Assembly: GCF_036075115.1 (NCBI RefSeq)
Contig: NZ_CP107958.1
Location: 6,510,001-6,574,000 of the forward strand
From: Streptomyces sp. NBC_00377
Lineage (GTDB): Bacteria > Actinomycetota > Actinomycetes > Streptomycetales > Streptomycetaceae
Length of the DNA stretch: 64,000 nt
Reading direction: 5' to 3'
Positions 33,961 through 42,981 of this stretch are shown here, piece by piece (positions within the stretch are counted from its first letter, which is position 1; each line of letters opens with the position of its first letter). The notes beneath the pieces were generated by a model, which searched no databases, was not told where the DNA came from, and saw nothing but the letters and a program-made list of their open reading frames with translations. A program made the translations under genes and the position numbers.

Positions 33961-36885
33961 TCAGGCCGTGGACGGCGCCGGCGCGGACGCCTCCGGGTCG
34001 GGGACCAGGACGGCGAGGACCCGCAGCAGCGGGCGGCCGGTGGTCAGCAGCGAGTCAGCCAGTGAGGCGAGCGACTTCTTCGTCCGCTCCCCGGCGAGGG
34101 TGGGCTGCTCCCAGTCGCCCAGCCGGGCCTTGTAGTCGTCGATCGGTTTGCGCAGCGGCTCGTCCCAGGCGTCGCGGTGCCGGTCGAGGAAACGCTCGGC
34201 GGCGGCCAGGGCATCGGGGATGCCGGCCTCCAGCGCGGTCGCCGGCTCGCTGTGACGCATCGGGTTGGCCATGGTCGGTCCGACCCCGGAGCGGCGCAGC
34301 AGCCCCACCATGTCGTCCTCGACCGTGCCACCTCGCGTGACGCCCATCCACTTGACGACGGTCGGCCGTCCCAGCGCGTTGGAGTAGACGCCCTGCACGA
34401 GGTACGTCGGCTCGGGCACGTCGGCCGTGATGATCAGAGCCTCCTGGCGGCCGAGACGGACCAGGACCTTGTCCGTCAGCCACTCCACGACCGGATGCAG
34501 ATCCGTGAGCAGAGAGATCTCCGGCCAGCTGGACGTGGACGACTCGCGGGCCCGCTTCAGGGAATGGTCGGCCAGCCGGCGGTTGAAGGTCACCAACAGC
34601 CGCTCGCGCAGCCGCTGTTCGCGCACGTAGTCCAGCGGAAGCGCCTTGAGGCGGTGCACCAGGTCGGTGGGCGGGCGGAAGGACAGCAGGCCCGACTCGG
34701 TGTCCCGGTGCAGGTCCAGGCTGGTGGTCGCGTCGGGGAACACCTCACGCAGCGCCTCGTCCAGGAACTCGGCGGTCGACGTGAACAACCGGGGCACCGC
34801 CGCATTGCCCGTGCTCGCACTCGCCTCGCCCGGCGCCGACGCTCCGGCACCGTTCCCGTAGGCGTCTGGCGGGTCCGTGTCCTCCGCGCCCGGTTCTGCG
34901 TCGCCCACCGACCCGAAGAAGTCTGCGAGGAAGTCGTCCATGGCCGCGTCCGCCTCGGCCTCCGCCCGGCGCGCGTCCAGCGACTCGTCCACCGTACGGC
35001 CGCGCAGCAGATCCTGGATGAGGGACTTCTCCTCGGCCTCCGCCCGGTACAGGCCCGTCACGGCCTCGGCCGTGCCCAGCGCCCGGTGCGCCTGGTCCTC
35101 CCGCTCCAGCAGCCGCTCCGCCACCACCGTGTCGTCCTTCGCCCCCTCCACCTCACTGGTGAGGATCAGCGCGCGGAACTGCGGCTGGTGCGCCTGCCCG
35201 TAACGGTCGATACGGCCGTTGCGCTGCTCGATGCGGATCAGCGACCACGGCACGTCGTAGTGGACCAGCTGGTGGCACTGGCGGTGCAGGTTGACGCCCT
35301 CGGACGCCACATCTCCGGTCAGCAGAATGCGTACGGGTGCGTCCGCCAGGCCGAAGTCCTCCACGCACTGCATCTGCTGCTCGTCCGACAGGCCGCCGTG
35401 CATCACCCGCGTCGACTCCTCGGCCGAGCGGCCCCGGAAACCGAGTGCCGCCGGCAGGACCGTACGCAGCCACTCCAGGGTCTGCACCCGTTCCGAGAAG
35501 ACCACCACCCGTGCGTCCGACTTCGGGCCGACACCGATCGCCTTCAGCTGTTCGACCAGCGCCGTGAACTTCGCGGAGTCAGCCTCCGTGAGCGGTGTCA
35601 CCAGCTCCTGGAGCGTGCGCAGCGCGGCCAGTTCGGCGCGGGTCGCCGTCGGCTCGTTCTTCTTCTCGAGCGTCTTGATGCGTGCGGATACCGTCGCCTT
35701 CAGAGCCGCGTGCGAGGACAGGAACGACTTCAGCAGCGTGTAGGGGAAGAGGGGCACACCGCTCACCGACGTGCCGTTCTCGCCTGGTAGCCAGACCGCC
35801 GCCAGCTCCTCGAAGATCTTCTCCTCGGCAGGTGTGGCCTCACACCGAACGGACTGAGAGGGGCCGCGGTCCGCCCACTGGCCCTTCATCTGCTCGCGGA
35901 CCTCGGGGCTGACCTTCGTACGGCGGATGAAGAGGTGCTCGATGTCCTCCGCGCGGTAGTGCTCCGGATCCCGGATCGCCGCCGGGTCGAGGAGGCTGAT
36001 CAACTCCGCGAACGACTTGGCGTCACCGTTGTGCGGGGTCGCCGAGGCCAGGATCAGGGCGTCGGTGCGCGGGGCGAGGATCTGCGCGAGCTGGTTGCGC
36101 AGGGAGCCGCGGTTGATCAGGTTGTGCGACTCGTCGATGACGACCGCGTCCCAGTTGATGCGCTCCAGGTGGTGCTTGTACTGGTCGGTGTTCTTCAGGG
36201 TGTCGATCGAGACGATGACCCGCTTGAAGTACGTGAACGGGTTCCGGCCCGCCGGGATCTCCCGCTGGATGCGCTCGATGCCGACCGAGTCGAGTCGTAC
36301 GAGCGGGATCGCGAACCGGGTCCACAGCTCGTGCTGGAACTGCTCCAGGACGTGCTGCGGGGTGACCACCAGGATTCGCTCGCCACGCCCCCGCCGGATC
36401 AGCTCGGCCAGCGTCAGACCGATCTCCAGGGTCTTGCCCAGACCGACCACGTCGGCGATCAGCAGCCGCGGGCGCAGGTTGCGGCCCGACAGGGCCAGCT
36501 CTGCGGGGCGGCGCTGGTAGGGGAGGGAATCGAGGAGGAACGAGTCGGCGAGGGCCAGCCGGCGCTCCGACTGCGGCAGCGCGGTCTTGCGCAGGACCGC
36601 CTCCAGGAAGAGACGGGAGCGGCGGAAGTTCGACGACTCGTCCCGGACCAGCTTCGTACGGCGGGGGTCGATCAGCTCGATCGTGTCCAGGCCGGTGAAG
36701 AACACGGCCTCCTGGTCCCGCACGAAGTCGGACACGCCGACCACGTCGACCTTCGCGCCGTCGTGCTCGGTGCGCACGGAGTTCCGCACGAGCCACACCT
36801 CGTCGCGCACGAAGACCTGCGCGCCTGCCGGAAACTGGTCCTCCCCGGAACCCACCGGTGCGGTGCTGCTCTGCTGGGCGGTCAC
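33961..36885 (-). CDS. SNF2/HepA-like helicase (DrmD/BrxHII type)
   Basis: 974 residues. Motif I GLGKT is near 146-150, DESH near 249-252, then LASATPHNG, and motif VI QRNGRIDRYGQ near 554-564, the order seen in RapA/HepA-type translocases. The N-terminus has a beta-rich segment (VFVRDEVWLVRNS) common to the defence members. The GTG at 36,885 is chosen because GGGAGG lies about 6 bases upstream; the frame continues upstream but without coding character. The methyltransferase starts 74 bases downstream. SNF2 helicase plus PglX-like methylase is the pairing found in DISARM class 1 and type 3 BREX. Role: ATP-driven DNA translocation during recognition or restriction. Confidence 0.87.
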   Translation of the reverse strand: MTAQQSSTAPVGSGEDQFPAGAQVFVRDEVWLVRNSVRTEHDGAKVDVVGVSDFVRDQEAVFFTGLDTIELIDPRRTKLVRDESSNFRRSRLFLEAVLRKTALPQSERRLALADSFLLDSLPYQRRPAELALSGRNLRPRLLIADVVGLGKTLEIGLTLAELIRRGRGERILVVTPQHVLEQFQHELWTRFAIPLVRLDSVGIERIQREIPAGRNPFTYFKRVIVSIDTLKNTDQYKHHLERINWDAVVIDESHNLINRGSLRNQLAQILAPRTDALILASATPHNGDAKSFAELISLLDPAAIRDPEHYRAEDIEHLFIRRTKVSPEVREQMKGQWADRGPSQSVRCEATPAEEKIFEELAAVWLPGENGTSVSGVPLFPYTLLKSFLSSHAALKATVSARIKTLEKKNEPTATRAELAALRTLQELVTPLTEADSAKFTALVEQLKAIGVGPKSDARVVVFSERVQTLEWLRTVLPAALGFRGRSAEESTRVMHGGLSDEQQMQCVEDFGLADAPVRILLTGDVASEGVNLHRQCHQLVHYDVPWSLIRIEQRNGRIDRYGQAHQPQFRALILTSEVEGAKDDTVVAERLLEREDQAHRALGTAEAVTGLYRAEAEEKSLIQDLLRGRTVDESLDARRAEAEADAAMDDFLADFFGSVGDAEPGAEDTDPPDAYGNGAGASAPGEASASTGNAAVPRLFTSTAEFLDEALREVFPDATTSLDLHRDTESGLLSFRPPTDLVHRLKALPLDYVREQRLRERLLVTFNRRLADHSLKRARESSTSSWPEISLLTDLHPVVEWLTDKVLVRLGRQEALIITADVPEPTYLVQGVYSNALGRPTVVKWMGVTRGGTVEDDMVGLLRRSGVGPTMANPMRHSEPATALEAGIPDALAAAERFLDRHRDAWDEPLRKPIDDYKARLGDWEQPTLAGERTKKSLASLADSLLTTGRPLLRVLAVLVPDPEASAPAPSTA

Positions 36886-37122
36886 CCGCTGCCTCCCGTG
36901 TCCGTCGTGCTGTGCTGTTGTCGCGGTCGCCGCCCGGCGCGGACCGACGTACCGCTCACGCTGTTGTACCGCTCCACTGTGCCGTATCGGCGGCAAAGCG
37001 CGTGAACCACCCTCACCGGGGCAGACCCGCAGGTCAAGGCGTCGCGGTGCGGGGAGGCCGCAGGTCGGGATTCGGCGAGGCGTGAAGGGGCGTCTCGGTG
37101 GCGCGCCTGCGCGCCGAGAGGG

Positions 37123-38403
37123 TCAGAACGCGGCACCCGCCGCGTAGGCCTCGCGCAGCTGCTGGGCCGTGCGCTTGGCCTGTGCGGAGTGGCGCAGGGA
37201 GCGGGCGGGGGGCCGACCGGTGCCATGCGCACGCCGAGGCCCGGCCTGCGCGCCACCTAGGTCCATCTCATCCTGCATGTCCCGTTTGTCGTGTGCGCTT
37301 CCCGGCAACAGAACCGTCGGGTCGGACGGGGCGGGCGGCGCGGCTGGAGATGTCTCGTGCGGCGACGTCAGCAACAGGGTGGGCTCGGCCCCCGAGGTGG
37401 GCTCGTCCGGGAACGCGGGCCGTGGCTCGTCACGGGGCAGTGTCACCGGATCGGGCGGAGCGAGGGTCGAAGGTACGACGCTGCCCGATACCGCTGCCGG
37501 CAGCAGCGTGGGAAATTCCTGCGGGGGCGCGGCGGTGTAGGTCGTGAGCCGTCGGCGAGCCTGGGCGAGTTTCATGCCCTGCGCCTCGACCAGGGCGCGG
37601 CACTGCTGGACGACCTCGGTGACCGTGGGCCGGGCTTGCGCCTGGTGGGACAGCATGGACGTCAGCAGAGGTACCAGCTCGGGCGGTGCACCGGTCAGAT
37701 CGGGAACCGTCGCGGGATCGGTCACCATGTGGAAGAGGACATGGATGTTGTTCGCCCGATACGGCAGGTGCCCCGTCGCGGCGAACAGCAGCACTGTCCC
37801 GAGTGCGTACACGTCGACGGCGCTCGTCAGCGGCTTCTCACCGTTGGCCTGCTCGGGCGGCATGCAGGACGGGGTGCCGACGACGGTGTTGGCGGCGGTG
37901 AGGGAGGCGCTCGACTCGGCGAAGACAGCGAGACCGAAGTCGATGATCTTGGGGCCGTTCGGTCCGAGAAGAATGTTCGCGGGCTTCAGGTCACGGTGCA
38001 GCAGACCCTGCTTGTGTACGTAGCCCAGGCCCTCGGCGATGGTCGCGCCGAGCGAGAGGACGAGCAGCGCGGGCAGCGGGCCGTGCGTCATCACGTGCTT
38101 GCCGAGGTCCGGTCCCTCCACGTACTCGGTCGCCAGCCACGGCTGCTCCGCGTCCGCGTCCGCATCGAGGAGCTGAGCGATCCGCGCGCCCCAGACCGTC
38201 TTCAGGATGTCGATCTCCTGCGCGAAACGCAGTCGGGACGTCGAGTCGACGACCGACGGCTTGATGACCTTCACCGCGGCGGGCTCGCCACCGGGCGACT
38301 CACCGAGATACACCTGCCCCATCCCGCCCTGCCCGATCCGGCCCAACAGCTCGAAGCCGCCGATCTGTGCGGGATCCTCGGGGCTGAGCGGCGTCGTCTG
38401 CAC
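37123..38403 (-). CDS. Soluble Hanks-type Ser/Thr protein kinase
   Basis: 426 residues. The kinase domain (about 15-275) has the glycine loop GRIGQGGMG, AVKVI, catalytic HRDLKPAN, DFGLA and the P-P-E-Q activation-loop end. A disordered Pro/Ser/Thr-rich tail follows, ending in a basic helix. No transmembrane helix is present, unlike the receptor kinases at 44-49 kb. It lies between the GmrSD gene (119 bases upstream) and the SNF2 helicase (237 bases downstream), in the same direction. Kinases occur in several anti-phage systems (PglW in type 2 BREX, Stk2), so it may phosphorylate island proteins; this is inference. The start is GTG with GAGGA upstream. Confidence 0.88.
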   Translation of the reverse strand: MQTTPLSPEDPAQIGGFELLGRIGQGGMGQVYLGESPGGEPAAVKVIKPSVVDSTSRLRFAQEIDILKTVWGARIAQLLDADADAEQPWLATEYVEGPDLGKHVMTHGPLPALLVLSLGATIAEGLGYVHKQGLLHRDLKPANILLGPNGPKIIDFGLAVFAESSASLTAANTVVGTPSCMPPEQANGEKPLTSAVDVYALGTVLLFAATGHLPYRANNIHVLFHMVTDPATVPDLTGAPPELVPLLTSMLSHQAQARPTVTEVVQQCRALVEAQGMKLAQARRRLTTYTAAPPQEFPTLLPAAVSGSVVPSTLAPPDPVTLPRDEPRPAFPDEPTSGAEPTLLLTSPHETSPAAPPAPSDPTVLLPGSAHDKRDMQDEMDLGGAQAGPRRAHGTGRPPARSLRHSAQAKRTAQQLREAYAAGAAF

Positions 38404-38522
38404 TTCTGTCCTCGGGTCGGGTCCGGCCGGTGGAAGGCGGCGAATCGGGTGGATGACAAGCTAGCCGATCAGGCCGACCGACAGGCCGGAAACCTCCTGG
38501 CCGAACCCGTGGAACGCCCACG

Positions 38523-40373
38523 TCACCTGTTGTCGAGCTCCAGCGTCACCGGGACTGCGAGCAGCTGGTCTGCCAGCGGCCAGATACTCAGAGCCAGCGA
38601 TGCGAGATGGGCGCCTCGTGCGTTGATGCGATGCTCGTTCCAGGCAGAGGCCCAGCCGTTGATCTCGGCGGTCGGCGGCGGATTGAGCAGTGTCCCGTGG
38701 GTGAGTCTAAGGAGGCTGTGCTCGCCGAGCCACTTCCGTTTGTCGTCCCAGGCCATGTTGCCCAGCGCGGGATTCAGACGGGCTGTGACCAGGGTCAGGT
38801 TGCCGAGGGTGTGAACCAGTTCGTCGCGGTCGGCGCCCTCGGAGGGATCGTCTTCGAGGGGAGGCCAGTTGTCGCGCCAGCTCTGCGGCATGACGTGCTC
38901 AATGGTCAGCTTCGCCCCGAGCTGCTCGCCGACAGGGACGGTGAGCTGCTCGGTGTGGTCCGTACGCAGCTCGTCCTCCAGCGCTTCGAGGAGGATGCGG
39001 ACGCGGTGGCGGTAGAGGCGGGTGTAGATCGGGTCTTGTTCCAGTGCGGTACGGAACTCCGTGTCCGTGGGCCACTGGCGGTGATGGCCCTGCATGGCTG
39101 AGAGCGCCTTGATGATCACCTCGTCCGCGTGCTCGGGCTGCCGGGACGCGGCTGTGACGAGGTCACGGAAGACGTTGTTGTAGTCGCGGCTGCTCAGGTT
39201 GAGGATCGCCCGGCGGACGAGGTAGCTGTCGATCGCCCGGATGGCACGGTGCCGCCGCTCCGCCGGCAGTACGGCGTCGTCGAGGCCGTACAGGAAAAGG
39301 AGCAGGGGCATCGGGGTGGAGGTCTGCATGACCTTCATTCGGTAAAGGAAACGGCCCTCGACGCCGTGCAGTGGGTGCTGGTCGATCAGGTCGTAGATCT
39401 CGGCGTACCGCGCGAGTTCGGCGAAGACGTCCTCGCTGGGAGCGCTGGCCGAGTTCAGCCAGTGCTCGAACTCCTTGAACAGGGAGGAAGCGGTGAACTC
39501 GCGCCCTGTGCGCATCGTGAGCCAGTAGGTCAGGAAGACGTCGAGGCGGCTGCGTGTGATGCGGCCGGTCGTCTGCTCGGTGCGCCACTCGTCCTGGTCG
39601 AAGGGAGCCCAGTAGGCCTTGTAGAGCCGGTCGACGTCCGCTCCGGAGTGTTCGGCGTTGCGAAAGAGCAGGTTCTTGATCAGATCCGCATGTTCCAGAG
39701 GCGTACCGCGGCTGTTGAGCGTTTCGAAGACGACCTGCGCGTCGTCGTGCTCCTCCAGGTCGATGATGACCAGACGCAGTTGCTCCCGCATCATCTGTAC
39801 GAGCGTTCCGAGGCGTTCGTGCGGCTCAGGGCATTCCGACAGCCACGCGTCGATCTCCTGCTGGAAATAGGCGACAGCCCCAGCGAGACGGCCGTCTCCT
39901 CCTTCTCCGAGCATCACGGAGCGGAACTCGTCGCGGTCGGCGTTGGTGGGCCACACTTTGTAGCGGTGGTCCGGATGCCGGCCGCTGTCGAACAGGTCCT
40001 CGTCGTTCTCCAGGAACTTGCTCAGCAGTCGCACCGACCTCTCGTGGTCGAGTGCCGTCGCCGACAGCCGGGCCGCGAACAGAAACAGCTGAAGTGTCGT
40101 GAGCCGCTGCTGGCCGTCGATGACCTGCCGGGTCTCCAGGTTCGACGAAAGGTAGGGCGTCTCGTCGAAGACCACCGCGCCCAGAAAATGCGGCGCCACC
40201 GTGTCCCCGGTCTGCGCGGCCCGTTCGACCCGCTCGACGGTGCGGCGAATGTCCTCCCACAGGGCTGCCCAGTTGTCGTCCCTGGTCCATACGTACGGCC
40301 GCTGGAACAAGGGCACCGTGTACCGGATATCCCTACCGAAGATGCGCCGCAGATCGACGGTGTCCGCTCTCAT
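38523..40373 (-). CDS. GmrSD-type restriction enzyme (DUF262 - DUF1524 fusion)
   Basis: 616 residues. The N-terminal DUF262 domain shows VPLFQRPYVW at about 19-28 and IDGQQRLTTLQ, the NTPase motif of GmrS. A helical middle leads to the C-terminal DUF1524 HNH nuclease: IEHVMPQSW, then LGNLTLV and a closing W-D-D-K. Single-chain GmrSD enzymes are type IV, modification-dependent restriction endonucleases that cut phage DNA carrying glucosylated or other modified cytosine. It is the first gene of the island on this side. The ATG at 40,373 (MRADTVDL) is favoured for its GGGGGG upstream; ATG at 40,388 would add five residues. Confidence 0.88.
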   Translation of the reverse strand: MRADTVDLRRIFGRDIRYTVPLFQRPYVWTRDDNWAALWEDIRRTVERVERAAQTGDTVAPHFLGAVVFDETPYLSSNLETRQVIDGQQRLTTLQLFLFAARLSATALDHERSVRLLSKFLENDEDLFDSGRHPDHRYKVWPTNADRDEFRSVMLGEGGDGRLAGAVAYFQQEIDAWLSECPEPHERLGTLVQMMREQLRLVIIDLEEHDDAQVVFETLNSRGTPLEHADLIKNLLFRNAEHSGADVDRLYKAYWAPFDQDEWRTEQTTGRITRSRLDVFLTYWLTMRTGREFTASSLFKEFEHWLNSASAPSEDVFAELARYAEIYDLIDQHPLHGVEGRFLYRMKVMQTSTPMPLLLFLYGLDDAVLPAERRHRAIRAIDSYLVRRAILNLSSRDYNNVFRDLVTAASRQPEHADEVIIKALSAMQGHHRQWPTDTEFRTALEQDPIYTRLYRHRVRILLEALEDELRTDHTEQLTVPVGEQLGAKLTIEHVMPQSWRDNWPPLEDDPSEGADRDELVHTLGNLTLVTARLNPALGNMAWDDKRKWLGEHSLLRLTHGTLLNPPPTAEINGWASAWNEHRINARGAHLASLALSIWPLADQLLAVPVTLELDNR

Positions 40374-40496
40374 GGCCCCCCACATCACTCGCGTTCACAC
40401 CACGGTATAGATCTCCAGGCCCGGTCTCAGGCCGATCGGTGAACCCGCCTCCCGCGAGCGGAGTGCGGCCGAATTCCATCGAACGCGCGCGGGTTT

Positions 40497-40517
40497 CCCG
40501 CAGGCGCATCCTGCGGG
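40497..40517. terminator. GC hairpin at island boundary
   Basis: CCCGCAGG at 40,497-40,504 pairs perfectly with CCTGCGGG at 40,510-40,517 across a 5-base loop. It lies between the permease stop and the GmrSD start. It could help terminate transcription coming from the permease before it enters the island. No T-run follows, as is usual in this group. Confidence 0.5.
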
Positions 40518-40551
40518 ACGGACCGGACCGTTGTCCGCCTGGACCAGACGT

Positions 40552-40579
40552 CGGCCCGGACCGACAACGGTCCGGGCCG
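40552..40579 (-). terminator. Transcription terminator of the permease gene
   Basis: A perfect 12-base stem, CGGCCCGGACCG at 40,552-40,563 with CGGTCCGGGCCG at 40,568-40,579 and loop ACAA. It begins 16 bases past the permease stop codon on the minus strand, the expected place and shape for a factor-independent terminator in a high-GC genome. Confidence 0.75.
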
Positions 40580-40594
40580 TCCCGCCCGAAATCG

Positions 40595-42061
40595 TCAGGG
40601 CAGGGGAACCGTGTCCTGCGCCCTGTTCCTCCCCGACACCCGCCCCCGTACCACCGCGAAGGCCACCACGGCGAGGGCCACCGCCGTCGACAGCACCACC
40701 TGGTCGCGGCCGCCGCCGTCTGCCGTGTCGGTGAGCATGTAGCCGAGGACGAAGGTGATGAGGGCGATGGTCGCCCAGGTCAGGTAGGGGTAGAGCCACA
40801 TCCGGACGACCAGTTTCTCCGGCGACTCCCGTTGGATGATCTTGCGCATCCGCAGCTGGGAGAAGCAGATCACCAGCCAGACGAAGAGGGCGATCGCGCC
40901 GGAGGCGTTGAGGAGGAACTGGAAGACCGTGTCGGGCCAGAGGTAGTTGAAGGCGACGGCGACGAAGCCGAAGACGACCGAGGCGAGGATGGCGGCGCGG
41001 GGGACGCCGCGCCCGGTGGTCCGGCCGAAGGCGGCCGGGGCGTCGCCTCGGCGGCCGAGCGAGAAGGCCATGCGCGAGGCGGTGTACAGGCCGGAGTTGA
41101 GGCAGGACAGCACCGAGGTCAGCACGATGGTGTTCATGATCTGGGCCGCGTGCGGGATGCCGATGGAGCTCAGGGCGGCGACGTACGAACCGTCCTTGAG
41201 GATCGCCGGGTCGTCCCAGCGCAGCAGCGACACCACGACCAGGATCGAGCCCAGGTAGAACACCGCGATCCGCCAGATCACGCTGTTGGTGGCCTTGGTG
41301 ACGGCGGCCCGCGGGTCGGCGGTCTCGCCCGCAGCCAGGGTGACGATCTCGCTGCCCATGAAGGAGAAGACGACCATCAGGACGCCGGTGAGGATCGCGC
41401 CGGGTCCGTTGGGCAGGAAGCCGCCGTGCGCGGTGAGGTTGGAGAAGCCGCTCGCCGGGTGGTCGGAGCCGGGCAGCAGCCCGAAGAGGGCGAGGCCGCC
41501 CAGCACGATGAACGCGGCGATGGCGACGACCTTGATGCCGGCGAACCAGAACTCGAACTCGCCGTAGGAGCTGACCGAGGCCAGGTTGGTCGCGGTGAGG
41601 ACGATCATGACGATCAGGGCCCAGCCCCACTGGGGCACGGCCGGGATCCAGCCGGCCAGGATCTTGGCGCCGGCGGTCGCCTCGACGGCGAGCACCACGA
41701 CCCAGAAGAACCAGTACAGCCAGCCGATGGTGAAGCCGGCCCAGCGGCCGAGCGCGCGGTCCGCGTAGGCGGAGAACGAGCCGGAGGTGGGGTTGGCCGC
41801 GGCCATCTCGCCGAGCATGCGCATCACGAGGACGACGAGGACGCCGACGAGCGCGTACGAGACGAGGATGCCGGGGCCGGCGGCGGCGATGCCGGAGCCG
41901 GAGCCGACGAACAGGCCGGCGCCGATGACGCCGCCGATCGCGATCATCGACAGGTGGCGGTTCTTGAGTCCGGCCTGAAGGCCGCCGGACCCGCCGGGCT
42001 CGCCGGATCCGCCGGACCTGCCCGGCTCGGTGGGAGGGGTTCTGGGGACGGTTGTGGTCAT
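40595..42061 (-). CDS. AAT-family amino acid permease
   Basis: 488 residues, about 12 transmembrane helices. The N-terminal signature RHLSMIAIGGVIGAGLFVGSG is that of the APC superfamily AAT group (GabP, AnsP, AroP relatives). It is a proton-coupled amino acid importer in the cytoplasmic membrane; substrate cannot be told from sequence. A Pro/Gly-rich cytosolic tail of about 30 residues precedes helix 1. The ATG at 42,061 (MTTTVPRT) is preferred; the frame extends 25 codons further but into the operator region. It is divergent from a GntR regulator, with which it shares an AT-rich promoter region. Confidence 0.88.
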   Translation of the reverse strand: MTTTVPRTPPTEPGRSGGSGEPGGSGGLQAGLKNRHLSMIAIGGVIGAGLFVGSGSGIAAAGPGILVSYALVGVLVVLVMRMLGEMAAANPTSGSFSAYADRALGRWAGFTIGWLYWFFWVVVLAVEATAGAKILAGWIPAVPQWGWALIVMIVLTATNLASVSSYGEFEFWFAGIKVVAIAAFIVLGGLALFGLLPGSDHPASGFSNLTAHGGFLPNGPGAILTGVLMVVFSFMGSEIVTLAAGETADPRAAVTKATNSVIWRIAVFYLGSILVVVSLLRWDDPAILKDGSYVAALSSIGIPHAAQIMNTIVLTSVLSCLNSGLYTASRMAFSLGRRGDAPAAFGRTTGRGVPRAAILASVVFGFVAVAFNYLWPDTVFQFLLNASGAIALFVWLVICFSQLRMRKIIQRESPEKLVVRMWLYPYLTWATIALITFVLGYMLTDTADGGGRDQVVLSTAVALAVVAFAVVRGRVSGRNRAQDTVPLP

Positions 42062-42139
42062 CTCGACATCCAGGGGAAGTGCGGACAGGGAGTAAGGACC
42101 AGGGGGGCGTCTGGAAATTAGTTCAGTACGATCCAAAAG

Positions 42140-42152
42140 AACAAGACTTGTT
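42140..42152. promoter_or_regulatory. Palindromic operator candidate for the GntR regulator
   Basis: AACAAG-A-CTTGTT is a perfect 6-1-6 palindrome inside an unusually AT-rich stretch (42,115-42,180) between the divergent permease and GntR genes. Size, symmetry and position fit a GntR/FadR-type operator controlling both directions. Binding is inferred. Confidence 0.55.
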
Positions 42153-42259
42153 TAACTGTTCACCTTGCTCTATTTTTCGTGCAGCGCGGAACCCTCTCTT
42201 CCGGGAGCCCTCTGTGGACCACACCGTGACCCCGCTCGCCAGGCCGTTAAGGTGGCGCC

Positions 42260-42958
42260 GTGGTGAATGCACCGGGCAAGTTCGGCCCCTACAGCGGCTG
42301 GGACACGCGTGTCCTGGCCGGCCGGGGCCCCACGGGAGCGGAACTCGTCCGGTCCCGGATCGCCCTGCGGGTGCGGCTGCGGTCCGTGTCGCCGGGAGAC
42401 CGGCTGCCGGACGCGGGGGTCCTCGCCGAAGAACTCGGGATCAGTGAGATCACCGTGCGCCGCGCGCTGGAGGTCATGTGCCAGGACGGCCTGCTCGACC
42501 GCCGTCGGGGCCGGGCGGGCGGGACCTTCGTCGCGGCGGACTGGGACGAGGTCGTCGCCGCGATGTACGACGCCGACGAGGCGGCCGCACTGGACTCCTT
42601 CCACCTGCTGCTCGAGTGCGGGCTCGTCGCCCACACCGCGGGCGAACTGCCGGACGGCGGGCTCGACGGGCTGCGGGCCATGGTCGAGGAGATGGACCTG
42701 GCCGACGACCCGGCCCGGCTGCTCGAACTGGAGACCCGCTTCCACCTCGACCTCGCGGAGACGCTCGGCGGCGCCGGCATCAGGGAGTTCGCCGCCGACC
42801 TCCTCGGCAAGCAGTGCCTGCTGGGGCCCGCGCCGGACCCCGCCGTCGTCCGGGCCCGCAACCGCTGCCACGCCGACCTGCTCGACGAACTCGGCCGCGG
42901 CGCGATGGACCCGGCGGTACGAGCGGTGAAGGCACACCGGCACGCCGAACCGAACTGA
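42260..42958 (+). CDS. GntR-family (FadR-type) transcriptional regulator
   Basis: 232 residues. The winged helix is at about 28-90 (GDRLPDAGVLAEELG, then ISEITVRRALEVM and D-G-L-L-D-R-R-R-G). The helical C-terminus has the FCD-like ligand domain: ELETRFHLDLAETLGG and H-A-D-L-L-D-E-L, with His and Asp residues that usually hold a metal or carboxylate ligand. It lies between two amino-acid permeases, one divergent and one 23 bases downstream, so it probably controls both in response to an amino acid or a breakdown product. The start is GTG at 42,260 or the next codon, also GTG. Confidence 0.85.
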   Translation: MVNAPGKFGPYSGWDTRVLAGRGPTGAELVRSRIALRVRLRSVSPGDRLPDAGVLAEELGISEITVRRALEVMCQDGLLDRRRGRAGGTFVAADWDEVVAAMYDADEAAALDSFHLLLECGLVAHTAGELPDGGLDGLRAMVEEMDLADDPARLLELETRFHLDLAETLGGAGIREFAADLLGKQCLLGPAPDPAVVRARNRCHADLLDELGRGAMDPAVRAVKAHRHAEPN

Positions 42959-42981
42959 CCCCCCGGAAGGGAGCTGTCGCC

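Noticed and set aside
1-40373. A canonical DISARM, BREX or Druantia locus.
   Set aside because: Individual relatives are present, but no DrmC-type PLD protein, PglZ, BrxC/PglY or DruA-D gene was found, so naming it as one of these would be misleading.
40439-42121. An open plus-strand frame rich in D, E, G and H opposite the amino-acid permease.
   Set aside because: Composition is the mirror image of membrane-protein codons; the permease on the minus strand is unmistakable.
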